Assembly: GCA_028277405.1 (NCBI GenBank)
Contig: JANQGH010000050.1
Coordinates: 1-64,000 of the forward strand
Length of the DNA stretch: 64,000 bases
Direction: 5' to 3'
DNA from: Alphaproteobacteria bacterium
GTDB taxonomy: Bacteria > Pseudomonadota > Alphaproteobacteria > DSM-16000 > Inquilinaceae
How positions within the stretch are numbered: position 1 is the stretch's first letter; the number at the start of each line of letters is the position of its first letter. A program made the position numbers and the translations under genes. The notes below the pieces were generated by a model. That model did no database searches and had not been told where the DNA came from. It saw only the letters and a program-made list of their open reading frames with translations. Below, piece after piece: positions 42,303 to 50,795 of the stretch.

Positions 42303-42734
42303 ATGGGTGTTCAGATGTCTGAACCACTCGTTCCTCCGGATTACCGGCCGACGGACGATGAGCCGTTCATGAGCCCGATGATGAAGTCGTACTTCCGCGC
42401 CAAGCTGTTGCGCTGGCGGGCGGAGCTGCTGGCGGAATCGACGGAAACCATCGCCAGCCTGCAAGAGGGTGGCCTGCAGAAACCCGACCTGACCGACCGG
42501 GCCTCCGACGAAGCCGACCGCGCCTTGGAACTGCGCACCCGCGATCGCGAACGCAAGCTGATCTCCAAGATCGACGCGGCGCTGGGCCGGCTGGAGCGCG
42601 ACGAGTACGGCTATTGCGAAGACACCGGCGAGCCGATTTCTATCCGCCGGCTCGATGCCCGCCCGATCGCCACCTTGAGCCTGGAAGCGCAGGAGCGGCA
42701 CGAGCGCATGGAGCGGACCCACCGCGACGATTGA
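42303..42734 (+). CDS. dksA: RNA polymerase-binding transcription factor DksA
   Basis: 143 residues. A coiled-coil (about residues 30-95) carries the acidic tip DRASDEADRALEL, which reaches the polymerase secondary channel and works with ppGpp. The zinc-finger region reads YGYCEDTGEPISIRRLDARP and keeps only one of the four classic cysteines, as in many alphaproteobacterial DksA proteins, so zinc may not be bound. ATG 42303 was preferred to the upstream GTG 42282. DksA adjusts rRNA and amino-acid promoters in the stringent response. Confidence 0.93.
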   Translation: MGVQMSEPLVPPDYRPTDDEPFMSPMMKSYFRAKLLRWRAELLAESTETIASLQEGGLQKPDLTDRASDEADRALELRTRDRERKLISKIDAALGRLERDEYGYCEDTGEPISIRRLDARPIATLSLEAQERHERMERTHRDD

Positions 42735-42804
42735 TCCCGGCCGCCAAACCGCCCAATTGTCGATCCAAGGTTCGGATGACCGATAAGCGATAGCGGGGTT
42801 TGGC

Positions 42805-43614
42805 TTGTCCGTTTGGCGGGGTAATGGGCGTGCGAAAACGGCGGTGAACTGGCTTGCTGCACTTTCATTTCTGGCCCTGGCCGGGTCAGCGCTCGCTCAA
42901 GACGGGCCGGTGCGGCTGATCGACGACCAGGCTTCATTGCCATGGCCGCTCTTCGGTGAAGGGATCCCGGGCGAGCCCGACGCCGGCGCGCATGAACCGC
43001 GCCCGCTGGCGAGCCCGGTGGCGCCGGTCGAAAGCGCCGGGATTGAACGCCGCGCCGTCTTCGACGTCGGCCGGCCGATCGGCCTGGCGGTCTTCATGCG
43101 CGACGATGCGCTCTGGCTCGTCTTCGCCGCCGAGGGTGCTCTTGACGCCATCGACCTGGCTCGACAGGGCGAGCTTGGCCTCGGCACGGCGCTGATCGCC
43201 GACGCGCGGGGCGGGGTTGCCCTCCGGTTCGACAATCCGCGCGGGCGCACACCCGCGGTCGGGCTCGATGGCGCGGCCTGGACCATCGTGCTGGCGGAGG
43301 AGACTACCGCCGAACCGCGGCCCCTGACCGTGCGCCCCGAACCGGACCACGCGCAGGGCGCCCGACTGTTTATCGACGCGGGCGACGCAACCCGGCCGGT
43401 CGCCTTTGTCGACACCACGGTCGGCGACATATTGGTCGCCATGCCGCTGGCGTCTGCCGGCTGGGGCATCGGCGACGGCCGGCGCTATGCAGAATTCGAT
43501 CTCATGCCCTCGCTTCTGGGCATCGTAGTGCGGCCATCTATCGAGGATCTGCGCCTGCGCGGTGTCGATGGTGGTGTCGCGATCACGGCGGAATCGGGCC
43601 TGCAGCTCTCCTAA
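42805..43614 (+). CDS. Hypothetical secreted protein upstream of recA
   Basis: 269 residues (an internal start near 42841 would give a tidier signal peptide). The hydrophobic stretch WLAALSFLALAGSALAQ is a signal sequence. The mature part is beta-rich with ALWLVFAAEGALDAIDL and RRYAEFDLMPSLLGIVVRPS. From memory it resembles the N-terminal region of much longer periplasmic tetratricopeptide proteins in Rhodospirillales, which continue beyond the point where this one stops (GLQLS). It may be a short family member or a truncated one; no TPR region is found downstream before recA. Confidence 0.6.
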   Translation: MSVWRGNGRAKTAVNWLAALSFLALAGSALAQDGPVRLIDDQASLPWPLFGEGIPGEPDAGAHEPRPLASPVAPVESAGIERRAVFDVGRPIGLAVFMRDDALWLVFAAEGALDAIDLARQGELGLGTALIADARGGVALRFDNPRGRTPAVGLDGAAWTIVLAEETTAEPRPLTVRPEPDHAQGARLFIDAGDATRPVAFVDTTVGDILVAMPLASAGWGIGDGRRYAEFDLMPSLLGIVVRPSIEDLRLRGVDGGVAITAESGLQLS

Positions 43615-43668
43615 TCGCCGCTTCCTTTCAGGCGTTGTGACCTCGGCTTTGGCCATCAAAAATTGCTC

Positions 43669-43697
43669 TTGTCAAATGAGAACAAAACAAGTACATA
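43669..43697 (+). promoter_or_regulatory. recA promoter
   Basis: TTGTCA (43669-43674), 17-bp spacer, TACATA (43692-43697), about 50 bp before the recA start. It overlaps the SOS box at 43680-43694, so repression by LexA would block polymerase binding directly. Confidence 0.65.
43680..43694. promoter_or_regulatory. SOS box (GAAC-N7-GTAC), candidate LexA site of recA
   Basis: The sequence GAACAAAACAAGTAC fits the alphaproteobacterial LexA box GAAC-N7-GAAC (complement GTTC-N7-GTTC) with one mismatch, and lies in the spacer and start of the -10 of the recA promoter. Confidence 0.6.
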
Positions 43698-43748
43698 GTT
43701 CCGCATTGATCATCGCCGCCCGCTATGGGACACAAGGGAGGACCATTG

Positions 43749-44849
43749 ATGTCGACCGCAAATCTCCGCCTCGTTGAAAGGCCCTCCATGGATAAGCAAA
43801 AGGCGCTGGATGCCGCGCTAGGACAGATCGAACGGGCGTTCGGCAAGGGCTCGATCATGAAGCTGGGCAGCGACGCCCAGAATGTCGAGGTCGAGGCGAT
43901 TTCGACCGGTTCGCTCAGCCTGGACATCGCGCTTGGCATCGGTGGCTTGCCCAAGGGCCGCATTGTCGAAATCTATGGGCCGGAAAGCTCGGGCAAGACC
44001 ACGCTGGCTCTTCATGTGGTCGCCGAGGCGCAGAAGGTCGGCGGCACGTGCGCCTTTGTCGATGCGGAACACGCGCTGGACCCGACCTATGCCCGCAAGC
44101 TGGGCGTCGATATCGACGAGCTCTTGATCTCCCAGCCGGATGCCGGCGAACAGGCGCTGGAGATCGCCGACACGCTGGTCCGCTCCGGCGCGATCGACGT
44201 GCTGGTGATCGATTCCGTCGCCGCGCTTGTGCCCCGGGCGGAACTGGAAGGCGAGATGGGCGACAGCCATGTCGGCCTGCAGGCGCGGTTGATGAGCCAG
44301 GCCTTGCGCAAGCTGACCTCGTCGATCTCGCGCTCCAACTGTCTGGTCATTTTCATCAACCAGATCCGGCTGAAGATCGGCGTGATGTTCGGCAGCCCGG
44401 AAACCACGTCCGGCGGCAACGCGCTGAAATTCTACGCCTCGGTCCGGCTGGACATCAGGCGCATCGGCGCGGTCAAGGACCGGGACGAGGTGGTCGGCAA
44501 CCAGACCAAGGTCAAGGTGGTCAAGAACAAGATGGCGCCGCCGTTCAAGACCGTCGAGTTTGACATCATGTATGGCGAAGGCGTTTCCAAGACCGGCGAA
44601 CTGCTCGATCTCGGCGTTCAGGCCGGCGTGGTCGAAAAGGCTGGCTCCTGGTTCTCCTACAGCGGCACGCGCATCGGCCAGGGCCGGGAAAACGCCAAGA
44701 ATTTCCTCCGGGAAAACGTCGACGTGGCGACCGAGATCGAAACCAAGATCCGCGCCAATGCCGGCCTGGTCTCCGAAAAGATGCTGCAAGGCGAGGTTGC
44801 CGGCGCACGCGACGATGACGCCGAGGCCGATGGCAAACTGCCGGTGTGA
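43749..44849 (+). CDS. recA: Recombinase RecA
   Basis: 366 residues. Walker A is [13 protein letters not shown], Walker [19 protein letters not shown], loop L1 [15 protein letters not shown] and loop L2 [18 protein letters not shown]. RecA polymerises on single-stranded DNA, performs strand exchange and triggers LexA self-cleavage. ATG 43749 has GGGAGG about eight bases upstream. It has its own SOS-controlled promoter and a hairpin terminator downstream; alaS follows after 354 bp. Confidence 0.98.
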   Translation: MSTANLRLVERPSMDKQKALDAALGQIERAFGKGSIMKLGSDAQNVEVEAISTGSLSLDIALGIGGLPKGRIVEIYGPESSGKTTLALHVVAEAQKVGGTCAFVDAEHALDPTYARKLGVDIDELLISQPDAGEQALEIADTLVRSGAIDVLVIDSVAALVPRAELEGEMGDSHVGLQARLMSQALRKLTSSISRSNCLVIFINQIRLKIGVMFGSPETTSGGNALKFYASVRLDIRRIGAVKDRDEVVGNQTKVKVVKNKMAPPFKTVEFDIMYGEGVSKTGELLDLGVQAGVVEKAGSWFSYSGTRIGQGRENAKNFLRENVDVATEIETKIRANAGLVSEKMLQGEVAGARDDDAEADGKLPV

Positions 44850-45203
44850 GCCGTCCTTCGGTGGCCGGCGCGTGCGACGGGTGACGGCGCTCATTTAGGC
44901 TCCCGCCTGCCAACGCCCGGTGTGGTGATGATTATGGTCGAGGCCCGTGCCGCTTGCGTCGGCGCGGGCCTTTGATCGTATCGCACGGAGCGGGTGTCCG
45001 GGCCCGGCACCACATGGGCATGCTGGACAGTGACCTTATGGCCGGGCTAAAAGCGCGCTCCGGCGGGTGATGCAGTGCGCTCGTGACGGTCCGAAAAGGG
45101 GATGGCCGGTTGTGAACGCCCCGGCCGAACGCATTCCTCTGGTCGGGTCGCACGGGGGCAGGCTGTCGCCATGCCGCCATCCGAGAACGCACGCGAAACA
45201 GAC
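44850..45203. other. recA-alaS intergenic region
   Basis: 354 bp without a gene. The first part holds the recA hairpin terminator (44941-44973). The remainder is GC-rich leader of alaS; no promoter boxes could be assigned with confidence. Confidence 0.5.
44941..44973 (+). terminator. Hairpin terminator after recA
   Basis: 12-bp arms with one G-T pairing (AGGCCCGTGCCG and CGGCGCGGGCCT) around a 7-bp loop, followed by TTT. A short U-tract makes it a weak intrinsic terminator. Confidence 0.6.
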
Positions 45204-47843
45204 ATGCCAAGCGCAAACGATATTCGCCAGACCTTTCTGGACTATTTCGCCCGCAACGATCACGAGGTCGTGGCGTCGGGTCCGCTCGTGCCGCGCAACG
45301 ATCCGACCTTGCTGTTCACCAATGCCGGCATGGTGCAGTTCAAGAACCTGTTCACGGGCGCGGAACAGAGGCCCTACCAGCGCGCCGTCACGTCACAGAA
45401 GGTCGTGCGCGCCGGCGGCAAGCACAACGACCTGGAAAATGTCGGTTACAACGGGCGCCATCACACATTCTTCGAGATGTTGGGCAACTTCTCGTTCGGC
45501 GACTATTTCAAGGACGTTGCCATCGAGCATGCTTGGACCCTGGTCACCAAGGATTTCGGCCTGCCCGCCGATCGGCTGTCGGTGACGGTGTATGTCGACG
45601 ATGATGAGGCGTTCGATCTGTGGCGCAAGATCGCCGGCTTGCCCGCCGATCGCATCATCCGCATCCCCGGTTCCGACAATTTCTGGGCCATGGGTGACAT
45701 GGGCCCCTGCGGGCCGTGTTCGGAGATTTTCTACGACCACGGGCCGACAGTGCAGGGTGGCCCGCCGGGCAGCCCGGACGAGGATGGCGACCGGTTCACC
45801 GAGATCTGGAATCTCGTCTTCATGCAGTTCGAGCAGCTTGGCCCCGACGAGCGGATCGCGCTGCCCAAGCCGTCGATCGATACCGGCATGGGGCTTGAAC
45901 GCATGGCGGCCGTCCTACAGGGCAAGCACGACAACTACGACATCGATCTGATGCGTGCCCTGATCGAGGCCTCGGCCGACGTTACGGACGGCGCGCCGGA
46001 TGGCCCCCATGCCGTGTCCCATCGGGTCATTTCCGATCATCTGCGCGCCACTGCGTTCCTGATTGCCGACGGCGTTCTGCCGTCCAACGAAGGACGGGGC
46101 TATGTGCTACGCCGGATCATGCGTCGGGCCATGCGCCATGCCCATATCATCGGCGCGCGCGAGCCCGTGATCTGGCGGCTTGTGCCGGCTCTGGTGCGCG
46201 AGATGGGCGGTCATTTTGGCGAGCTGGTCCGCGCAGAGGCCCTGATCACCGAGACGCTGAAGCTGGAGGAAAGCCGGTTCAAGCAAACCTTGGATCGCGG
46301 CCTGCGCCTGCTGAACGACGAGTCCGCGCGTATTGCCGATGGCGGCGCGTTGCCCGGCGAGGTCGCCTTCAAGCTCTATGACACCTACGGGTTTCCCCTC
46401 GACCTGACCCAGGACGTCCTGCGCGGCGAAGGCAAGACCGTCGACACGGATGGCTTCGACCAGGCGATGGAACGCCAGCGTACGGAGGCGCGCAAGAGCT
46501 GGGCCGGCTCCGGCGAGGCGGCGACGGACCAGCTCTGGTTCGACCTGCGCGAGCGGGTCGGCGCCACGGAGTTCCTCGGCTACGAGGCCGGGTCGGCGGA
46601 GGGCTCGGTGATGGCCCTCATCGTCGACGGCGCGGAGGTTCGATCGGTCGAGGCCGGGTCGGAGCTGATGCTGATCGCCAACCAGACGCCGTTCTATGCG
46701 GAGTCCGGCGGCCAGGTCGGCGACCAGGGCGCCCTGTTCACGCCCACCGGGGCCGAATTCGTGGTCACCGACACGCAAAAGCGCGCCGGCGATCTGTGGG
46801 TTCATAGTGGGCGGCTGGCCAAGGGCACGCTAACGGTCGGCGACGTGGTGGACATGCGGGTCGATCTGGTGCGCCGCTCGAAGATCAGCGCCAATCACTC
46901 CGCCACCCATCTGCTGCACGAGGCGCTGCGCCGCCGTCTGGGCGAGCATGTGACCCAGAAGGGCTCGCTGGTCGCGCCCGACCGGCTGCGCTTCGACATC
47001 AGCCAGCCGCGGCCCTTGACCGCCGATGACGTCGCCGAGGTGCAAACCGAGGTCAATGCGCGGGTGCGCGACAACGATCCGGTCGAAACAAGGCTGATGA
47101 CCCCGGACGACGCGATCGCCGCCGGGGCCATGGCCCTGTTCGGCGAGAAGTACGGTGAGACCGTGCGCGTCGTGACCATGGGCCAGGACGGCAACCGGGC
47201 CTATTCGATGGAGCTGTGCGGCGGCATCCATGTCGACCGCACCGGCGATATCGGCACCTTCGCCATCATCGGCGAGTCGGCGGTCGCCGCCGGCGTGCGC
47301 CGGATCGAGGCGCTGACCGGCCAGGCGGCGGTCGACCATCTGGCCGGGCAGGAAGCGCTGCTGCAATCGGCCGCGGCCGCGCTGAAGACCGCGCCTGCCG
47401 ATCTGCCGGCCCGGATCGCTTCCATGGTCGAGGACCGGCGCCGGTTGGAACGCGAAATCAGCGATCTGCGACGGCGCCTGGCCAGCGGCGAGCAGTCCGG
47501 CGGCGATGCCAAGACCATCGACGGCATTTCGGTCGCCTCGCGGCTGATCGAGGACGTGCCGGCCAAGGAGCTGAAGCCGATGGCGGATGCGCTGAAGCAG
47601 CAGCTTGGCTCCGGCGTCGTTGCCCTGGTCGCCGTGAATGACGGCAAGGGCTCGGTGGTTGTCGGCGTAACCCCGGATCTGACCGCGCGGCTGAACGCCG
47701 TCGATCTGGTGCGTGCCGCCGCCTCGGCCATGGGCGGCAAGGGCGGGGGCGGGCGCCCCGACATGGCCCAGGCCGGCGGCCCGGACGGCTCGCGTGCGGC
47801 GGCCGCGTTGGAGGCGGTGGAGGCGGCCATCGGCGCAGCCTGA
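45204..47843 (+). CDS. alaS: Alanine-tRNA ligase
   Basis: 879 residues. The class II catalytic part shows [15 protein letters not shown] and [19 protein letters not shown]; the editing domain has [13 protein letters not shown] (HxxxH) and the later [13 protein letters not shown] (CxxxH) zinc ligands. The C-terminal C-Ala domain ends [16 protein letters not shown]. It charges tRNA-Ala and edits mis-charged serine and glycine. ATG 45204 ([11 protein letters not shown]) gives the standard N-terminus; the frame is open upstream to 45102. recA-alaS neighbours are common in Proteobacteria. Confidence 0.98.
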   Translation: MPSANDIRQTFLDYFARNDHEVVASGPLVPRNDPTLLFTNAGMVQFKNLFTGAEQRPYQRAVTSQKVVRAGGKHNDLENVGYNGRHHTFFEMLGNFSFGDYFKDVAIEHAWTLVTKDFGLPADRLSVTVYVDDDEAFDLWRKIAGLPADRIIRIPGSDNFWAMGDMGPCGPCSEIFYDHGPTVQGGPPGSPDEDGDRFTEIWNLVFMQFEQLGPDERIALPKPSIDTGMGLERMAAVLQGKHDNYDIDLMRALIEASADVTDGAPDGPHAVSHRVISDHLRATAFLIADGVLPSNEGRGYVLRRIMRRAMRHAHIIGAREPVIWRLVPALVREMGGHFGELVRAEALITETLKLEESRFKQTLDRGLRLLNDESARIADGGALPGEVAFKLYDTYGFPLDLTQDVLRGEGKTVDTDGFDQAMERQRTEARKSWAGSGEAATDQLWFDLRERVGATEFLGYEAGSAEGSVMALIVDGAEVRSVEAGSELMLIANQTPFYAESGGQVGDQGALFTPTGAEFVVTDTQKRAGDLWVHSGRLAKGTLTVGDVVDMRVDLVRRSKISANHSATHLLHEALRRRLGEHVTQKGSLVAPDRLRFDISQPRPLTADDVAEVQTEVNARVRDNDPVETRLMTPDDAIAAGAMALFGEKYGETVRVVTMGQDGNRAYSMELCGGIHVDRTGDIGTFAIIGESAVAAGVRRIEALTGQAAVDHLAGQEALLQSAAAALKTAPADLPARIASMVEDRRRLEREISDLRRRLASGEQSGGDAKTIDGISVASRLIEDVPAKELKPMADALKQQLGSGVVALVAVNDGKGSVVVGVTPDLTARLNAVDLVRAAASAMGGKGGGGRPDMAQAGGPDGSRAAAALEAVEAAIGAA

Positions 47844-47915
47844 CCCGCCACACGGCCGGCTGCCAGCCGAGCGGTGGCCCCTGGTTAGCCGGTGTCGCAT
47901 CGCGGCCCGGCCCGA

Positions 47916-47924
47916 TTATCCACA
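47916..47924 (+). promoter_or_regulatory. DnaA box TTATCCACA upstream of gcrA
   Basis: Exact consensus DnaA 9-mer, 137 bp before the gcrA start. In Caulobacter, DnaA activates gcrA transcription; the same wiring is suggested here. Confidence 0.6.
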
Positions 47925-47967
47925 GCTATTAGAAGAAGACCGCGCCTAAATCGCTGGGCTTATGCAC

Positions 47968-48008
47968 CGATATATGGTAACGAATACTCCTGGTGCTACA
48001 ATATATCG
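47968..48008. repeat. Inverted half-sites CGATATAT / ATATATCG in the gcrA promoter region
   Basis: Arms at 47968-47975 and 48001-48008, 25 bp apart, in the AT-rich stretch before gcrA. A TACAAT (47997-48002) lies at the right arm and could be a -10 box. The same half-site forms the palindrome in front of padR at 58576-58600. Confidence 0.4.
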
Positions 48009-48060
48009 ATAGTTTGCCATATATTGTGGTTGTGAAGAGATTGAGATCGGGAGAATGGTG

Positions 48061-48570
48061 ATGAGTTGGACGGAAGAGCGGGTCACGTTGCTGACGCAGC
48101 TTTGGGGCAATGGCAAGAGCGCCAGCGAGATCGCCGAAATCATTGGCGATGTCACCCGAAACGCGGTCATCGGCAAGGCCCATCGCCTGGGTCTTTCAGG
48201 TCGTCCCTCTCCGATCAAGAAGGTCGCCCCCAGCCGCGTCGCGGTTCACAAGGTGGAACGCCGCCCGGTGGCGCCTAAGCAGCGCGAGGCCAAGGCCGTC
48301 CGGCAAGAGGCCGCGCCAACCTCGAAACTGGCCGCGGTGGTCATGCATCCCAAGGCCAAGATCGACGATGCCCCCGCCGGCGGCGCCACCATCCTGGACC
48401 TGACGGAACGGATGTGCCGCTGGCCGATGGGCGACCCGCGCGACCCAAGCTTCCGCTTTTGCGGCCGCACCCGTGCGCCAGGCCTGCCATACTGCGCCGA
48501 ACATTGCGCGGTGGCCTACCAGCCGCCGAAACCGCGCCGCGAAGAGGAGCGCGCCAAGCGCAGCGCCTGA
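48061..48570 (+). CDS. gcrA: GcrA family cell-cycle regulator
   Basis: 169 residues. MSWTEERVTLLTQLWGNGKS at the start, with EIIGDVTRNAVIGKAHRLGL, is the GcrA DNA-binding helix-turn-helix. A linker follows, then the sigma70-binding C-terminal region CRWPMGDP with FRFCGRTRAPGLPYCAEHC. In Caulobacter GcrA rides with sigma70 at promoters carrying CcrM-methylated GANTC. ATG 48061 is chosen; ATG 48055 is six bases earlier. A DnaA box lies upstream and a strong intrinsic terminator follows. Confidence 0.95.
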   Translation: MSWTEERVTLLTQLWGNGKSASEIAEIIGDVTRNAVIGKAHRLGLSGRPSPIKKVAPSRVAVHKVERRPVAPKQREAKAVRQEAAPTSKLAAVVMHPKAKIDDAPAGGATILDLTERMCRWPMGDPRDPSFRFCGRTRAPGLPYCAEHCAVAYQPPKPRREEERAKRSA

Positions 48571-48586
48571 TCGCTCCCGATATGAG

Positions 48587-48618
48587 AAAGGCCCCGCCAA
48601 TTCAGCGGGGCCTTTTTT
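48587..48618. terminator. Intrinsic terminator between gcrA and icd
   Basis: 11-bp arms (AAAGGCCCCGC and GCGGGGCCTTT) with a 7-bp loop and a T6 tract on the plus strand. Flanked on the other side by an A-run, so it also can serve the convergent icd gene. Confidence 0.9.
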
Positions 48619-48644
48619 GTGACCGATCCAGTTAGATCCCTGAG

Positions 48645-49865
48645 TCAGACTTTGGCCATCGCGGCGTTCAGGCCCTCGTCCAGCTTGTCCAGGAACTGGC
48701 CGGTGGTCAGCCAGGTTTGCTCCGGCCCGATCAGGATGGCCAAATCCTTGGTCATGAAGCCGGCCTCCACCGTCTCGATGCAGACCCGCTCCAGCGTCTC
48801 GGCGAAGGCGACCACATCGGGCGTATCGTCGAACTTGCCGCGATACCTCAGGCCACTGGTCCAGGCGAAGATCGATGCGATCGGGTTGGTCGAGGTGTCC
48901 TTGCCCTGCTGATGCTGGCGATAGTGGCGGGTCACCGTGCCGTGAGCCGCTTCGGCCTCGACCACATCACCCTCGGGCGTCATCAAGACCGACGTCATCA
49001 GCCCCAACGACCCGAAGCCCTGGGCCACCGTGTCCGACTGCACGTCGCCATCATAGTTCTTGCAGGCCCACAGATAGCCGCCCTCCCATTTCAGCGAGGC
49101 GGCGACCATGTCGTCGATCAGCCGGTGCTCGTAGGTCAGGCCGGCCTTGCCGAACCGGTCGGCGAACTCGTCGTCGAAGACCTGCTGAAACAGGTCCTTG
49201 AAGCGGCCGTCATAGGCCTTCAGGATCGTGTTCTTGGTCGACAGATAGACGGGGTAGCCGCGCATCAGGCCGTAATTGAAACAGCTTTGCGCGAAGCCGC
49301 GGATGGAGTCGTCCAGATTGTACATGCCCATGGCGATGCCGCTGCCCGGAAACTCGAACACCTCGCGGGTTTCCGCGGGCCCGCCGTCGGCCGGCTGGAA
49401 CACCATCGTCAAGGTGCCCGGGCCCGGCACCTTGAAGTCGGTCGCCCGATACTGATCGCCATAGGCGTGGCGGGCGACGACGATCGGCTTGGTCCAGCCG
49501 GGCACGTAGCGCGGCACGTTCTTGCAGATGATCGGTTCGCGAAAAATCGTGCCGCCGACGATGTTGCGGATAGTGCCGTTGGGCGACCGCCACATCTTCT
49601 TCAGGCCGAACTCCTCGACCCGCGCCTCGTCGGGCGTGATGGTGGCGCACTTCACGCCGACCCGGTACTGCTTGATCGCCTCCGCCGCGTCGATCGTGAT
49701 CTGATCATCCGTCTCGTCCCGCTTTTCGATGCCGAGATCGTAGTATTTCAGGTCGATGTCGAGATGGGGCAGGATCAGCTTGTCTTTGATGAACTGCCAG
49801 ATGATGCGCGTCATCTCATCGCCGTCGAGTTCGACGACGGGGTTTTTGACCTTGATCTTCGCCAT
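48645..49865 (-). CDS. icd: NADP-dependent isocitrate dehydrogenase
   Basis: 406 residues, the eukaryote-like homodimeric type found in Alphaproteobacteria. Key blocks are [17 protein letters not shown] at the start, the isocitrate-binding [20 protein letters not shown], the metal site [20 protein letters not shown] and the NADP-binding [16 protein letters not shown]. It oxidises isocitrate to 2-oxoglutarate in the TCA cycle. ATG 49865 lies 146 bp from the end of the upstream LOG-family gene. It converges on gcrA across a shared terminator. Confidence 0.97.
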   Translation of the reverse strand: MAKIKVKNPVVELDGDEMTRIIWQFIKDKLILPHLDIDLKYYDLGIEKRDETDDQITIDAAEAIKQYRVGVKCATITPDEARVEEFGLKKMWRSPNGTIRNIVGGTIFREPIICKNVPRYVPGWTKPIVVARHAYGDQYRATDFKVPGPGTLTMVFQPADGGPAETREVFEFPGSGIAMGMYNLDDSIRGFAQSCFNYGLMRGYPVYLSTKNTILKAYDGRFKDLFQQVFDDEFADRFGKAGLTYEHRLIDDMVAASLKWEGGYLWACKNYDGDVQSDTVAQGFGSLGLMTSVLMTPEGDVVEAEAAHGTVTRHYRQHQQGKDTSTNPIASIFAWTSGLRYRGKFDDTPDVVAFAETLERVCIETVEAGFMTKDLAILIGPEQTWLTTGQFLDKLDEGLNAAMAKV

Positions 49866-50011
49866 GAAAGTGCGCCTTTGGGGTTTACGTCTTGCGGGGT
49901 GGGTCGGATGAAACTGGCCGATGGGGGCCGTCGGCGCCGGGGTTATATCAGAGCCGTCCGGCCGGAACCAGTGGAGGCCGGCGGGGTCGCGAACTTGTCA
50001 GATGCGTGCGC

Positions 50012-50596
50012 CTAAAGCCACTTCGTTTGCGGCGGCACGGTCGGCTCCGGCGCTTGGCTCAAGGCCTCGAAAATCTCGTCGATCGTGTTCACGACCCGGT
50101 AAAGGCCGCGATGCTCCGGCCGGCAAAAGCCGCGATCGATCAGATGATCGATCAGGTCCAGCAAGGGGGTCCAATAGCCGGCGCTATTGACGATGACGAT
50201 CGGCTTGTCGTGCAGCGCCAATTGCCGCCAGGTGACGATCTCGAACGTCTCGTCCAGGGTGCCGAGCCCGCCCGGTAGCACGACGAACCCGTCGGACCGC
50301 TCCGCCATCATTTTTTTGCGGGTATGCATGCTGTCGACGATGTGCAGCTCCGTCAGCCCCGTATGCTCGACCTCCAGGTTCTGGATGTGCTCCGGAATAA
50401 TGCCGACGACCTTGCCGCCTGCCTCCAGACAGGCGTCGGCGCAAAGGCCCATGAGGCCGACCCGTCCGCCGCCGTACACCAGCGTGATGTCTCGCTTCCC
50501 GAGCGCTATGCCCAAGGTCGTGGCGGCGTCGCGATACCGCTCGTCAACGCGGCTTGACGAGCCGCAATAGACGCACAGCGAGCCGATATTCTGCAT
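50012..50596 (-). CDS. LOG family protein (TIGR00730, cytokinin riboside phosphate hydrolase-like)
   Basis: 194 residues, Rossmann fold. LCVYCGSSSRVDERY at the start, YGGGRVGLMG, and the active-site pair HTRKKMMAERSDGFVVLPGG with GTLDETFE (PGGxGTxxE) identify the LOG family. Members cleave the ribose phosphate from adenine-type nucleotides; the plant and actinobacterial ones make cytokinins, while the role in free-living bacteria is a nucleotide-salvage type function. ATG 50596 was chosen; the frame is open upstream to 50707. Confidence 0.93.
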   Translation of the reverse strand: MQNIGSLCVYCGSSSRVDERYRDAATTLGIALGKRDITLVYGGGRVGLMGLCADACLEAGGKVVGIIPEHIQNLEVEHTGLTELHIVDSMHTRKKMMAERSDGFVVLPGGLGTLDETFEIVTWRQLALHDKPIVIVNSAGYWTPLLDLIDHLIDRGFCRPEHRGLYRVVNTIDEIFEALSQAPEPTVPPQTKWL

Positions 50597-50795
50597 GGAT
50601 TGAAAACCTCTCTGACACGGGCGGGCGGCAAGGGCCAGCTTTCCGACCGCCCTAGCACGCGGGCATGGTACCGGCAAGTTGGCAGAAGCGTCTGCCGGCG
50701 GGCACACGCAAACTTGTCTCGTTCTTGCGCCGGGCTGTCGCCAAGTCTACGGTGCGGCCGATCGGGCATGTCATTGAAAAGTCACAGAGGATGTT

